From GCA-002733465 sp965230525 (GTDB taxonomy: Bacteria > Pseudomonadota > Gammaproteobacteria > Enterobacterales > Kangiellaceae), in assembly GCA_965230525.1 (NCBI GenBank), contig OZ246008.1, positions 1,612,001-1,676,000 on the forward strand: 64,000 bases of DNA. The letters run 5' to 3'. Positions 1-8,327 of the stretch are shown in pieces. Each line of letters opens with the position of its first letter. Position 1 is the stretch's first letter. The notes under the pieces were generated by a model. The model was not told the DNA's origin and made no database searches. It worked only from the letters and a program-made list of their open reading frames with translations. Both the position numbers and the translations under genes were made by a program.

Positions 1-1
1 A

Positions 2-829
2 TATAGCAGCACGAATCCAATGGTCGCTAAATTGCTTGCCGATTCTGCGCGCCCGAAACCGGTGATTCGAGTACTTAATAAATGCGACCTAGCCGATCCT
101 AAATTGACATCTCAATGGATCGAAGCGTTTGACCAGCAGCAAGCCACTAAGTCTTTAGCTGTAAGCAGTCGCCAGCCGGAGCAAGTAAAAAAGTTGATGA
201 CCCTCTGTCACAAGCTTTTTCCAAACCACGCTGCCAAAGATAAACCGATAAAAGCCATGATAATGGGAATTCCTAATGTTGGGAAATCCACCATCATTAA
301 TATTCTTTCCGACCGAACCATCGCAAAAGTGGGCAATGAGCCTGCGGTGACCAAGCGCCAACAACGCATTGATCTGGACTCTGGTGTGATTTTGTTTGAT
401 ACCCCCGGTTTCCTTTGGCCTAAAATCGAAAATGACCACTCCAGTTATCGACTCGCAGTGATTGGCTCAATAAAAGATACGGTCGTTGAGTACTCCGATA
501 TCGCGTACTATGCAATTGAATACTTGCAAAATGCTTACCCAGAACTGCTGGCTCAGCATTATGAGTTAGCCGACTTGTCGGTTGAACCAATCGAACTGTT
601 AGAACAGATCGGAACGAAGAGAGGCTGTCTAAGAGCCGGTGGTCGAGTCGATCTCGATCGCGTATCAAAAATAGTGATCAATGAATTGAGGACAACCGTT
701 TTTGGTAAGATAAGTTTAGAAACGCCAAAAATGGTCGAGCAAGAATTGATCGAAGTAGAGCGCATTATTAAGGAAAAAGCTGCCAAAAAGGAAGCGCGCA
801 AAAGCAACAAAAAGAAGAGAAAGCGCTAA
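2..829 (+). CDS. rbgA: Ribosome biogenesis GTPase RbgA/YlqF, 5' end outside window
   Basis: Circularly permuted GTPase of the YlqF/RbgA family, which acts in late assembly of the large ribosomal subunit. The frame is open from base 2 and reads YSSTNPM before the first visible ATG at 20; family members have a similar stretch after their DARIP motif, so the true start lies upstream of the window and the ATG at 20 is internal. Permuted motif order is visible: G4 (NKCD) first, then G1 (GIPNVGKST) and G3 (DTPG). The C-terminus is a Lys/Arg-rich tail typical of an RNA-binding protein. A DUF3820 gene follows 17 bases downstream, probably co-transcribed. Family assignment is firm; the role is taken from the family. 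Confidence 0.93.
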   Translation, partial: YSSTNPMVAKLLADSARPKPVIRVLNKCDLADPKLTSQWIEAFDQQQATKSLAVSSRQPEQVKKLMTLCHKLFPNHAAKDKPIKAMIMGIPNVGKSTIINILSDRTIAKVGNEPAVTKRQQRIDLDSGVILFDTPGFLWPKIENDHSSYRLAVIGSIKDTVVEYSDIAYYAIEYLQNAYPELLAQHYELADLSVEPIELLEQIGTKRGCLRAGGRVDLDRVSKIVINELRTTVFGKISLETPKMVEQELIEVERIIKEKAAKKEARKSNKKKRKR

Positions 830-846
830 ACACTTAAAGGAATTCA

Positions 847-1062
847 ATGTTCGATCAAAATAATCTCAAGCTTGTGGCTAATATGAGCATGCCTTTTGGT
901 AAATACAAAGGCAGAAAGCTAATAGAATTGCCAGAACCTTATCTTGTTTGGTTCGCTCGTAATGGTTTTCCTCAAGGAAATCTAGGCGAGTTACTGCAAT
1001 TAACTTACGAAATAAAAGTAAATGGATTAGAGCAACTAATCTATCCACTCAAAAACAATTAA
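847..1062 (+). CDS. DUF3820 family protein
   Basis: A 71-residue protein matching the DUF3820 family: the core MPFGKYKG, then the LPEPYLVWFARNGFP segment and a C-terminal region resembling LALEIKINGLE are all recognisable. Some databases name the family 'putative quorum-sensing-regulated virulence factor', but no biochemical role is established and none is inferred here. It is close behind the RbgA gene and 14 bases before the MOSC gene, so these are probably one transcript. An AAAGGAA Shine-Dalgarno-like stretch sits just before the ATG. No signal peptide or membrane segment. Confidence 0.85.
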   Translation: MFDQNNLKLVANMSMPFGKYKGRKLIELPEPYLVWFARNGFPQGNLGELLQLTYEIKVNGLEQLIYPLKNN

Positions 1063-1076
1063 ATGCGAACTGAAAA

Positions 1077-1880
1077 ATGACAATTCAACTGACGGGTCTC
1101 TATCAATACCCAATCAAATCAATTGCCGGTTTATCGTTAAACCGAACATCGGTAGAACCTTTTGGCTTAGCCGGTGACCGCTGCATGATGCTTGTGGATG
1201 CCCAGGGAAAATTTATTTCTCAACGAAAACATCCCCAGCTCGCTATGATAAAGATCAATCAATTGCAACAAGCATTAAGTTTAAAACATGCTAGTGTGGG
1301 TGAGCTACAACTGGACGCCTCTGTGTTTACTAAGAATCAAAAAGAAGTTGAAGTGTGGGGGGACCTCTGTAAAGCCTTTGTTGCGAATGAGCAAACTAAC
1401 CAATGGTTTAGTCGCTATCTAAATCAAACGGTATATCTAGTGCAGTATGATTTCAATCAACCTAGAAAGTCCGATATTAAATATTCCCAACAAGGTGACG
1501 TTGTGAGTTTTGCCGATGGTTTTCCTATTTTACTTATCTCAAAAAGCTCGCTCAATGATCTCAACTCTCGCCTCGATAAACCGGTTTCAATGCAGAATTT
1601 TAGACCTAATATTGTCATTGATGGCTGTGATGCTTTTGCGGAAGATGAATGGAAAAAAATTAAAATCGGTGATCTTACATTTGATCTGGTCAAACAATGT
1701 AGCCGATGTGTTTTGACAACCGTTGATCCCAGTACCGGTAAGAAAAACCAAGAGGGTCAACCATTACGAACGCTTTCTAAGTATCGCAGAAATCAAAATG
1801 GGGTTATGTTTGGTATGAATCTAATCGCTAGAGATATTGGCGAAATATCAATCGGAGATTTGGTTCAAGTTATTCGATAA
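1077..1880 (+). CDS. MOSC domain-containing protein (YcbX-like)
   Basis: 267 residues with an N-terminal MOSC beta-barrel (begins ITGL-like QLTGLYQYPIKS, a typical YcbX/mARC opening) and a C-terminal MOSC domain. The conserved Cys that ligates molybdenum in this family is probably in the segment QCSRCVLTTVD (about residues 204-214), followed by DPSTG, the usual family continuation. Members use molybdenum cofactor and reduce N-hydroxylated compounds; here the substrate is unknown. E. coli YcbX has an extra C-terminal 2Fe-2S domain; this protein is shorter and lacks it, so it needs another electron donor if active. No neighbour gives a pathway. Confidence 0.87.
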   Translation: MTIQLTGLYQYPIKSIAGLSLNRTSVEPFGLAGDRCMMLVDAQGKFISQRKHPQLAMIKINQLQQALSLKHASVGELQLDASVFTKNQKEVEVWGDLCKAFVANEQTNQWFSRYLNQTVYLVQYDFNQPRKSDIKYSQQGDVVSFADGFPILLISKSSLNDLNSRLDKPVSMQNFRPNIVIDGCDAFAEDEWKKIKIGDLTFDLVKQCSRCVLTTVDPSTGKKNQEGQPLRTLSKYRRNQNGVMFGMNLIARDIGEISIGDLVQVIR

Positions 1881-1919
1881 AACAACTAAAACAGAGCAAT
1901 TAATTCAAGAGAAATCAAT

Positions 1920-2354
1920 ATGAAACTGACACCATTTCATTTAGCGATCCAAGTGAGAGACTTAACCGAAGCGCGTAAATTTTATGGCGAAATTCTTGGC
2001 TTTGAAGAAGGTCGAAGTAGTGATTGCTGGATCGATTTTAATATGATGGGACATCAATTAGTCACCCATTTAAATCCCAATATTGGCAAACAAGGAAAAG
2101 TTGAAAATAATTCGAATCATGTCGATGGCCATGGAGTGCCCGTTCCACATTTTGGTGTTGTGCTTAAAATGTCAGACTGGAAAATTCTTGCAGACAACTT
2201 ATCAAAAAGGATTGATGAGTTTATCATTGAACCCTACATACGTTTTGCAGGGCAGCCCGGAGAGCAAGGGACACTATTTTTTAGAGACCCATCTGGAAAT
2301 GCTTTAGAGTTTAAAGGGTTTAATGACATCGAAGCTGAATTATTCAACAAATAA
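1920..2354 (+). CDS. VOC (glyoxalase/bleomycin resistance) family protein
   Basis: 144-residue vicinal-oxygen-chelate protein. The N-terminal FHLAIQVRDLTEARKFY and C-terminal FFRDPSGNALEFKGF are the two classical half-motifs of the fold; candidate metal ligands are the His near residue 6, the His in VPHFG and the Glu in ALEFKG. Proteins of this size and motif set are usually annotated as glyoxalase-like dioxygenase relatives of unknown substrate. It follows the MOSC gene after 39 bases with a plausible AGAGAAA ribosome site. Function beyond the fold cannot be given. Confidence 0.85.
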   Translation: MKLTPFHLAIQVRDLTEARKFYGEILGFEEGRSSDCWIDFNMMGHQLVTHLNPNIGKQGKVENNSNHVDGHGVPVPHFGVVLKMSDWKILADNLSKRIDEFIIEPYIRFAGQPGEQGTLFFRDPSGNALEFKGFNDIEAELFNK

Positions 2355-2805
2355 TTAATATGATATCTGGCTTAGCGATTGGTTTTTTAAGTCCGGCCGA
2401 TAAACCCAAACCCAAACCCAAAACGAAAGCCTAAAATTTATCTCTCGTTCCAATATCAATAATTCTATTGGCTTACTCCGTTGCTGGAAATTAGTTTTCA
2501 TCATCTACTCTAAGTAGGAAACATCTCAATCAATAGTAAAAATATTGAATTAATATTGAGTAAATATATCATTTTTATACTGCGGACAATGCTCGCCTCT
2601 AAATTATCCCAACACCGATTTGATTCAACATAAATACAATAATTAAACAACCTTTAGTGCACGATTTTTCTATTTTTAATCGTTAATATTTCAATCGGTA
2701 TCTCATGTTTCTTAAACACAGATTACTTAATAAAGCTATCAAAGTAGTTCAGTAAACAAAACGATAGACTAAAAGAAAAATCCATGACACAGTAGGAGAG
2801 CAACG
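2355..2805. other. Intergenic region, 451 bases, before the TonB-dependent receptor
   Basis: AT-rich spacer. Near its start is a short frame (2360-2434, plus strand) of 24 codons ending in a Lys-Pro repeat, made by a triplicated AAACCC hexamer at about 2404-2421; it has no visible ribosome site and is probably not a gene. The remainder to 2790 shows no open frame of note and no clear hairpin. A strong GGAGAG ribosome site lies at 2795-2800 before the receptor gene, whose promoter is presumably in this region but I could not pick a convincing -35/-10 pair. Confidence 0.5.
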
Positions 2806-5589
2806 TTGAATTCGAAAATTAAATTGAAAAAGTTAGCGCGTGCGGTCAAAACAAGTTTGTTACTTGGTTCGACTGCGACGCTACTTGCTACCCCAAGCGC
2901 ATTCGCCGAAGAACAAGACGAAGAAGAAAATAGAATTACCATTACTGGTTCGGCTATCAAACGAACCGATGTCGAAGACTCGCTTCCAGTGACACAAATT
3001 ACTCAGGAAGATATTGTTAGCTTAGGTGTAACTAGCGTGCCCGAGTTGATAGAGCAAATGCCAGCCATGCAAGGTTTTACAACCGCCGCGGATAGTGTGG
3101 GCGGTGGTGGTGGCGGTGTCCAAACCGCATCGCTACGTGACCTTGGTGGTCAATACACTTTGGTATTATTAAATGGTCGGCGTATGGCATCATCTGGTTC
3201 AGGGAGTAGTATCGATATTAACTCGATTCCGCTTTCTGCAATTGAACGTGTCGATATTTTAACTGATGGCGCATCAGCACTCTACGGCTCAGATGCTATC
3301 GCCGGTGTTGTAAACTTCATTCTTAAGAAAGATATTGATGAAACAACTATTCGTGCTCGCTACGATAAACCTCAAGAAGCCGGCGGAGAAAAGCTAAACT
3401 TTTCTTTAACGACTGGCATGGTTGGAGATGGTTACAGTATTTTATTGGCCTACAACCATGACGAGCAAGAAGTGCTTAAATCACAGGATAGAGATTTTGC
3501 AAAAACTGGACTAATTCATTTTGAGTATCAAGGTGAAAATTTAGTTTGGCAACGTACCTCTGCTAATGCGATTCCTGCGAACGCCTATTTAACTTTTGAT
3601 GGTGGCGTAGCGGCAAGAAACTTTAACCCCTATCGCGAAGCCAATGGTCAATGTGCGCCTAACAATGCGCCTGATGGCACAACCTGTATTTATGATTTTA
3701 CCGAGACTTTAGAAATCTTTCCTGAGAGCGTAAGAGATAACTTATACCTCAGTGCCAATTTTGAGTTTAGTAGTGACTTACGCGGCTTTTCAACTTTGGC
3801 CTTTGGTAAGTTTGAGCAGACTATACGAATTGCTCCATATCCAACAGGAACCTTTACCCTACCTTTAGATTCTCAAATTGTGGCTGACAATATTATTCCG
3901 TATTTAACTCCGGAAGAGGAAGCTAACTTATCAAGAGTAGCAGTAAGGTGGAGAGCACGACCTGGTGGCAATCGAACGACAGAATGGTCCACAGAGACGC
4001 TTAACTTCAATGCGGGTATTGAAGGTGAAACCGGTGATATTGCTTATGAAGTGGTGGGAACCTTCGCAACTTCAGACCGCGACGAAAATCGTATTACAGG
4101 CTTCCCAATTCAAGAACCATTTTTGAACTTACTATCATCAGGAGCGGTAAATATTTTTGATACTCCTGAGAATTTATCAGCTGAAGCGAATCAAGCCGTT
4201 GCAGATACCATGTTTAGCGGCAACTGGACCAATACCGAAACTTCGATGAAGGCGGTTGAAGGAAAGTTCTCGATGCCAATGTTTCAAATGTCAGGTGGTG
4301 ATGCTTACTTTGCATCAGGTTTTGATATGAGAGAGGTAGAATATACCGCCACTTCAAGCCAAGCCAATCTTGATGAAATCGTGTTGTTTGAGTCTGCCAC
4401 ACCAGAGTTCGATCTATCTCGAAAAACTTATGGCGTATTTGCAGAAGCAGTATTTCCGATTACTGATGATTTAGAAGTCACGACTTCTTTACGCTATGAT
4501 AATATCGGAAAAATTACCGACACAAGCAGACCTTCCGGTCAACAAGCGGTTAATGACGATGTTAACGATACAACTTACAAAGTACATATGGCTTATCGAC
4601 CTAATGATGACTGGTTAATTCGAGCATCGGTTGGAACCGGTTTTAAGTCACCAACAATGCGACAAATCGCTGAACCTCGAATTGAGTTTGGTGTAACTTC
4701 GTCTGCCTACGAATGTCCGTTTGCTGCAGGTGATCCTTTAGCCGATCTTTGTGATGCGAATAGCATTCAATATGACGTATTCCGAGAAGGCTACTCCGAA
4801 CTTCAACCTGAAAAATCCGAGCAAGCGTCAGCAGGTTTTGTCTATGCCCCATCGAGAGACTTTAGCTTTAGTCTTGATTGGTGGCAAGTAAATTTAACCG
4901 ATCAAGTTGCTCGTGTAACACAAGACCAAATTTTCGGAGACCCTGTCACTTATCGTGATTTATTTACATCGCGAATTGATCCTGGAACAGGTGATGAAGT
5001 ATTGGCTATCATTCAGGCGCCAGTAAATATTGGTGAGTCGAATAATGCTGGGTTTGACTGGGGGCTTAACTTAACCAATGAATTTTCTTTCGGTAAGTTA
5101 AAAACCTCCGTCAATGGTACTTATATTACCGAGTCGGAATCATTAGTTGTTGGTACTGAAGATGAATTTCAATCCAGTTTGGGTGAGTTTGGGCCAAACC
5201 AAGCGGTTACTTTTAGAAATATTATTCAGATCAACAATACATTGAGCACGGAAAATTTTGATCATCGGCTTAATATTAATTATCGCAGTGGTTACCGTGA
5301 TCAATATTTTGCAGGTGGCGCTAACCGCATTCGCTTGGCTTCAGATTTGAGTCAAAACTATGATGGTGGTGTGCAACTTTATGTTCCATCTTACATGACG
5401 ATGAACTACTCGACTACTTACCGGGTGAATGAGGACACCAATGTAACGTTTGGTATTAATAATCTAATGGACAAGCAACCTCCGTTTACTTTACGTACCG
5501 GTGGAGCTGGACATCAAGTTGGTTACGACCCTCGCTATTCAGACCCCTTTGGTCGTACATTCTATGTCAGCGCAGACTATACTTTCTAG
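2806..5589 (+). CDS. TonB-dependent outer membrane receptor
   Basis: 927 residues. Signal peptide at 1-34 (basic KLKKLARAVK, hydrophobic core, cleavage after AFA). Plug domain about 50-170, with the recognisable LLNGRRM, SIPLSAIERVDIL and DGASALYGSDAIAGVVNF segments; then a long beta-barrel ending in ...SADYTF, the aromatic terminus needed for BAM-assisted insertion. The start is TTG at 2806, chosen because a GGAGAG site stands 5 bases upstream and because the signal peptide begins there. No TonB box can be named with certainty. The plug type with a Gly-rich segment after residue 95 is common in marine gammaproteobacteria. The substrate (siderophore, peptide or glycan) is not shown by any neighbour. 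Followed by a strong terminator. Confidence 0.95.
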   Translation: MNSKIKLKKLARAVKTSLLLGSTATLLATPSAFAEEQDEEENRITITGSAIKRTDVEDSLPVTQITQEDIVSLGVTSVPELIEQMPAMQGFTTAADSVGGGGGGVQTASLRDLGGQYTLVLLNGRRMASSGSGSSIDINSIPLSAIERVDILTDGASALYGSDAIAGVVNFILKKDIDETTIRARYDKPQEAGGEKLNFSLTTGMVGDGYSILLAYNHDEQEVLKSQDRDFAKTGLIHFEYQGENLVWQRTSANAIPANAYLTFDGGVAARNFNPYREANGQCAPNNAPDGTTCIYDFTETLEIFPESVRDNLYLSANFEFSSDLRGFSTLAFGKFEQTIRIAPYPTGTFTLPLDSQIVADNIIPYLTPEEEANLSRVAVRWRARPGGNRTTEWSTETLNFNAGIEGETGDIAYEVVGTFATSDRDENRITGFPIQEPFLNLLSSGAVNIFDTPENLSAEANQAVADTMFSGNWTNTETSMKAVEGKFSMPMFQMSGGDAYFASGFDMREVEYTATSSQANLDEIVLFESATPEFDLSRKTYGVFAEAVFPITDDLEVTTSLRYDNIGKITDTSRPSGQQAVNDDVNDTTYKVHMAYRPNDDWLIRASVGTGFKSPTMRQIAEPRIEFGVTSSAYECPFAAGDPLADLCDANSIQYDVFREGYSELQPEKSEQASAGFVYAPSRDFSFSLDWWQVNLTDQVARVTQDQIFGDPVTYRDLFTSRIDPGTGDEVLAIIQAPVNIGESNNAGFDWGLNLTNEFSFGKLKTSVNGTYITESESLVVGTEDEFQSSLGEFGPNQAVTFRNIIQINNTLSTENFDHRLNINYRSGYRDQYFAGGANRIRLASDLSQNYDGGVQLYVPSYMTMNYSTTYRVNEDTNVTFGINNLMDKQPPFTLRTGGAGHQVGYDPRYSDPFGRTFYVSADYTF

Positions 5590-5605
5590 TCAAGCGTTGT
5601 AAGCT

Positions 5606-5645
5606 AAAAAAAAGGCGATGTCTCCGAAAGGAGCATCGCCTTTTT
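5606..5645. terminator. Bidirectional Rho-independent terminator
   Basis: Perfect stem GGCGATG (5614-5620) / CATCGCC (5634-5640), extended by inner CTCC/GGAG pairs around a GAAA tetraloop, with A-run on the left and T-run on the right. It lies between the convergent TonB receptor gene and the small repeat-protein gene, so it can serve both. Confidence 0.92.
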
Positions 5646-5669
5646 AAGTTCTAATGTTCTTAACTAAGC

Positions 5670-6164
5670 TTAATTATCGCCAGATTCCTTCTTTTGAGTT
5701 TTCTCGACGGGTTTCAATCCACTTGAATTTTTATTAGAGCGAGAAGAGTTGTAATCAGTCGCTTGCGATTTGCTTTTTTTGGCCGGTTTATTGTTAAGAA
5801 GCTCTTGTCTCACTCCATCCGCTTTGTTAGAACGAGATGAATTGTAATCGGTCGCTCGGCTACTTGCATTTTGACGTTTTTCCTTGCGTAATTTCTCCAA
5901 CTGTTCCTTTTTCACTTTGCCTCGATTAGAGCGAGATGAATTATAATCTTTCGCTTTTGATGATGACTTAACTTGCTGCTTTTTCTTTTTCATCATTTTT
6001 TCTTTCATGGCCTTTTTGCATTTCGGATCTTTAACATCACAGGGCTTACCGGCCATGTTCACATGTGGTTTAGATCGTTCAAAATTCTCTTTGGCAGCGA
6101 AGCTTGATTGGCTCGCAAAGCAAAATAAAACTGTGGTTGCTAGTAAAATAGTGTTGATTTTCAT
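5670..6164 (-). CDS. Exported small basic protein with three DYNSSRSN repeats, function unknown
   Basis: 164 residues, not recognised by function. A signal peptide is clear (residues 1-24, cleavage likely after SSFAA); the Cys at 15 is not in a lipobox. The mature part is very Lys-rich, has two Cys seven residues apart (42 and 49), and carries three nearly identical 11-residue units, A-(K/T)-DYNSSRSN-(K/R), at 71-81, 104-114 and 135-145, spaced about 32 residues apart and separated by charged, probably disordered linkers. The regular spacing suggests a repeated ligand or protein-binding tag in the periplasm, but that is inference. It is a single-gene unit: terminator downstream, 220-base gap upstream. 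GGAGGGGAG just upstream of the start is a very strong ribosome site, implying high expression. Confidence 0.85.
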   Translation of the reverse strand: MKINTILLATTVLFCFASQSSFAAKENFERSKPHVNMAGKPCDVKDPKCKKAMKEKMMKKKKQQVKSSSKAKDYNSSRSNRGKVKKEQLEKLRKEKRQNASSRATDYNSSRSNKADGVRQELLNNKPAKKSKSQATDYNSSRSNKNSSGLKPVEKTQKKESGDN

Positions 6165-6384
6165 GGTAACTCCCCTCCGGATGAAACTTTAATATAGCAA
6201 CCTAAATCTGAGTTCTCAACAATCCGGCGGTGTTCGCCCGATTTTTCAGTATGTTAGCTGCGGTCGTGCTAGTTATCCTAGTCTCCCTTTTATGAATCTT
6301 TCCTGAATCATGTCTGGGCAACATCTTCGATAGACATTTCAAATACACAGCTTACGGCATTGCCTGCTTCGTGTTAACTGTTTA

Positions 6385-8190
6385 CTAAGGCCTCAGGTTT
6401 ACCGAGGCCGAAATAATAATATCCCCGTTAACAAGGCTCAGCGCATTAGACATGCCATCAATCACTTGGCCAAAAACTGTATAATGACGATCTAAATGGG
6501 TATTGTCTGCAAGGTTAATGAAAAACTGCGCATCGCCTGTATCTTTGCCGCTGGTTGCCATGCCTATGGTTGCGGCAGAGTGAGTTAGATAACTGAGTTC
6601 CTCTCGAATAGTTAGTTTGCTGCCACCTTCGCCGTTACCAATATTATCTCCACCTTGTGCAACAAAGTTGCCTATCACTCGACTAAAGTAAGTGCCATCA
6701 TAATAACCTTGTTTCGCTAAACGAATAAAATTCAAGCCGGTGTAAAAAGCGCGATTGTTCAGTTGAATTTTAATTGGCCCTTTGCTGGTCGTTAAGGTGA
6801 CAATCACCTGATCTAAGTTGGAGTGGTTCAAATCGTAAGTTGCTAATGGCATGGGACTGGCAGATTGAACTTCTACAGCTTTAGTTTTTGAAGTTTGTAC
6901 ATCACCTGATAAGAGCAAGCTTTTGGCATAGCTAGAAACACTCTTATTTTTATTTTTGGCAAGCAGCTTCAAAACGTTTTGAAACTCATTGGGATCTTTC
7001 TCATGTAGCATTTGCGCAAATCGAATTTGAACATAGGCTTCTTTGTGAGACAGAATTTGCATCGCCCAACTCATTTCATCTTTGTCCTGACGTTTCAACA
7101 GGCCGCTAATTGCTTCAACAACTAGCGCGGGTTTATCACTTTTAAGTTGTTTACGAAGTAGAGAAGTTATTTCTCGCCCTTCAAGGTTAGATTCTGCAAG
7201 TGCTTTTAAAGCCGTTTGAGCAATGATTGTTTTTTTAGATGCTTGTAATTTGCCGAGCTGAATCTTTGCTTGGGGAATGTAAAGTAAATTTCTCATGGCA
7301 CGAATCGACTCAGTAGCAAGGCCAACATCGGGCACTTCGCTTTGCTCAATTAGCCAAGACAATAAACGCCGGTTAGCCAAGTGATTTCGCTTGGCAACTT
7401 TGCCGATTAATTTGGCAAACACTTTTTTTGTATTGGTGTTTTTTAGTATTCGAGTAAATTTTTGTAATTGTGCAGGACTAATTCGTTTTTGAATGTTTTT
7501 TATTCTGGCTAAGAAGTAGCCCGCTTGATAAGCGACTGGGTCGTCTCCTTCAAGCAAGGACAGAATCTCAGAAAAATCAATTACCGATTGACTCTTTCGC
7601 ATGTCGATATTATCTGAAATAGCAGGATGATAGGTCACAGCAAAACTAAGGGCTTGAAATATACTAGCGATGACTTGCGGGTCTTTTTCCTGAGGATATC
7701 GATCGAGTAGACGTTTAATAATGTCATTCTGGCCTAGCTTGCCGAGTGCTAAGTAGATTTCTTGTTTGACCTGGCTGGCATTTTCTTGCGCGAGCATTTC
7801 CCACAAGAGGGGAATGGCTTGTTTGGAACCGGACAGACCAAAAGAGAATGCGCAAATTCTTCTAATTTGTGTGGACTCACTAGGAAGTTGTGAAGCAATA
7901 AATTTAACCACCTGATCGCCGCCAATTCTCCCAGCACCTTGAATGGCCATTTCGGTCAATTTTGGATCAGCTTTACTCACGAGCTTACCGAAGTAACTTG
8001 CATCAAACTGACGCTGGTCGACATGAAGTAGAAGTTGGGCTTTGTCTGACACCTCATGCGTTTGCAGCGGAGGTGTTAGTTGGCTCGAATTAGCAAACGC
8101 GGCGACCAACAATTGGGAAGATAAAATCAAACAACTTAAGGCCAAGGAAATAAAATAGGTCGGTAATACCGAAATCAAAGCTCTAATCAT
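6385..8190 (-). CDS. HEAT-repeat protein with C-terminal cyclophilin-type peptidyl-prolyl isomerase domain
   Basis: 601 residues. N-terminal hydrophobic segment (about 8-34, ending in AFA) looks like a signal peptide or anchor, so the protein is likely periplasmic. Residues about 60-420 are alpha-helical repeats of HEAT/armadillo type (for example AFSFGLSGSKQAIPLL and TALKALAES). Residues about 460-600 are a cyclophilin domain: the active-site Arg (R504 in FSRVIGNF), F509, Q512 in AQGGD, QFF at 555-557 and H569 in LDRHYTVFG are all present, so isomerase activity is plausible. The fusion of a helical scaffold and a cyclophilin in one exported polypeptide is less common than the stand-alone PpiA/PpiB. 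Divergent from ettA. Substrate unknown. Confidence 0.88.
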   Translation of the reverse strand: MIRALISVLPTYFISLALSCLILSSQLLVAAFANSSQLTPPLQTHEVSDKAQLLLHVDQRQFDASYFGKLVSKADPKLTEMAIQGAGRIGGDQVVKFIASQLPSESTQIRRICAFSFGLSGSKQAIPLLWEMLAQENASQVKQEIYLALGKLGQNDIIKRLLDRYPQEKDPQVIASIFQALSFAVTYHPAISDNIDMRKSQSVIDFSEILSLLEGDDPVAYQAGYFLARIKNIQKRISPAQLQKFTRILKNTNTKKVFAKLIGKVAKRNHLANRRLLSWLIEQSEVPDVGLATESIRAMRNLLYIPQAKIQLGKLQASKKTIIAQTALKALAESNLEGREITSLLRKQLKSDKPALVVEAISGLLKRQDKDEMSWAMQILSHKEAYVQIRFAQMLHEKDPNEFQNVLKLLAKNKNKSVSSYAKSLLLSGDVQTSKTKAVEVQSASPMPLATYDLNHSNLDQVIVTLTTSKGPIKIQLNNRAFYTGLNFIRLAKQGYYDGTYFSRVIGNFVAQGGDNIGNGEGGSKLTIREELSYLTHSAATIGMATSGKDTGDAQFFINLADNTHLDRHYTVFGQVIDGMSNALSLVNGDIIISASVNLRP

Positions 8191-8327
8191 GTAGGTGTTC
8201 TCGATAATTGCTAACTGCTCTATTGAGTTAAAAGGCGAGTGGAAAAGTGTATTTTACTGCTGCTAGCATTCAAGAATTATGAAATAATGGCCGCATAAAA
8301 GCAATTTAGTCAATTAGGATAGAAATT

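Noticed and set aside
5670..6164. Lipoprotein reading of the repeat protein
   Set aside because: Cys 15 is not in a lipobox and the signal continues to residue 24.
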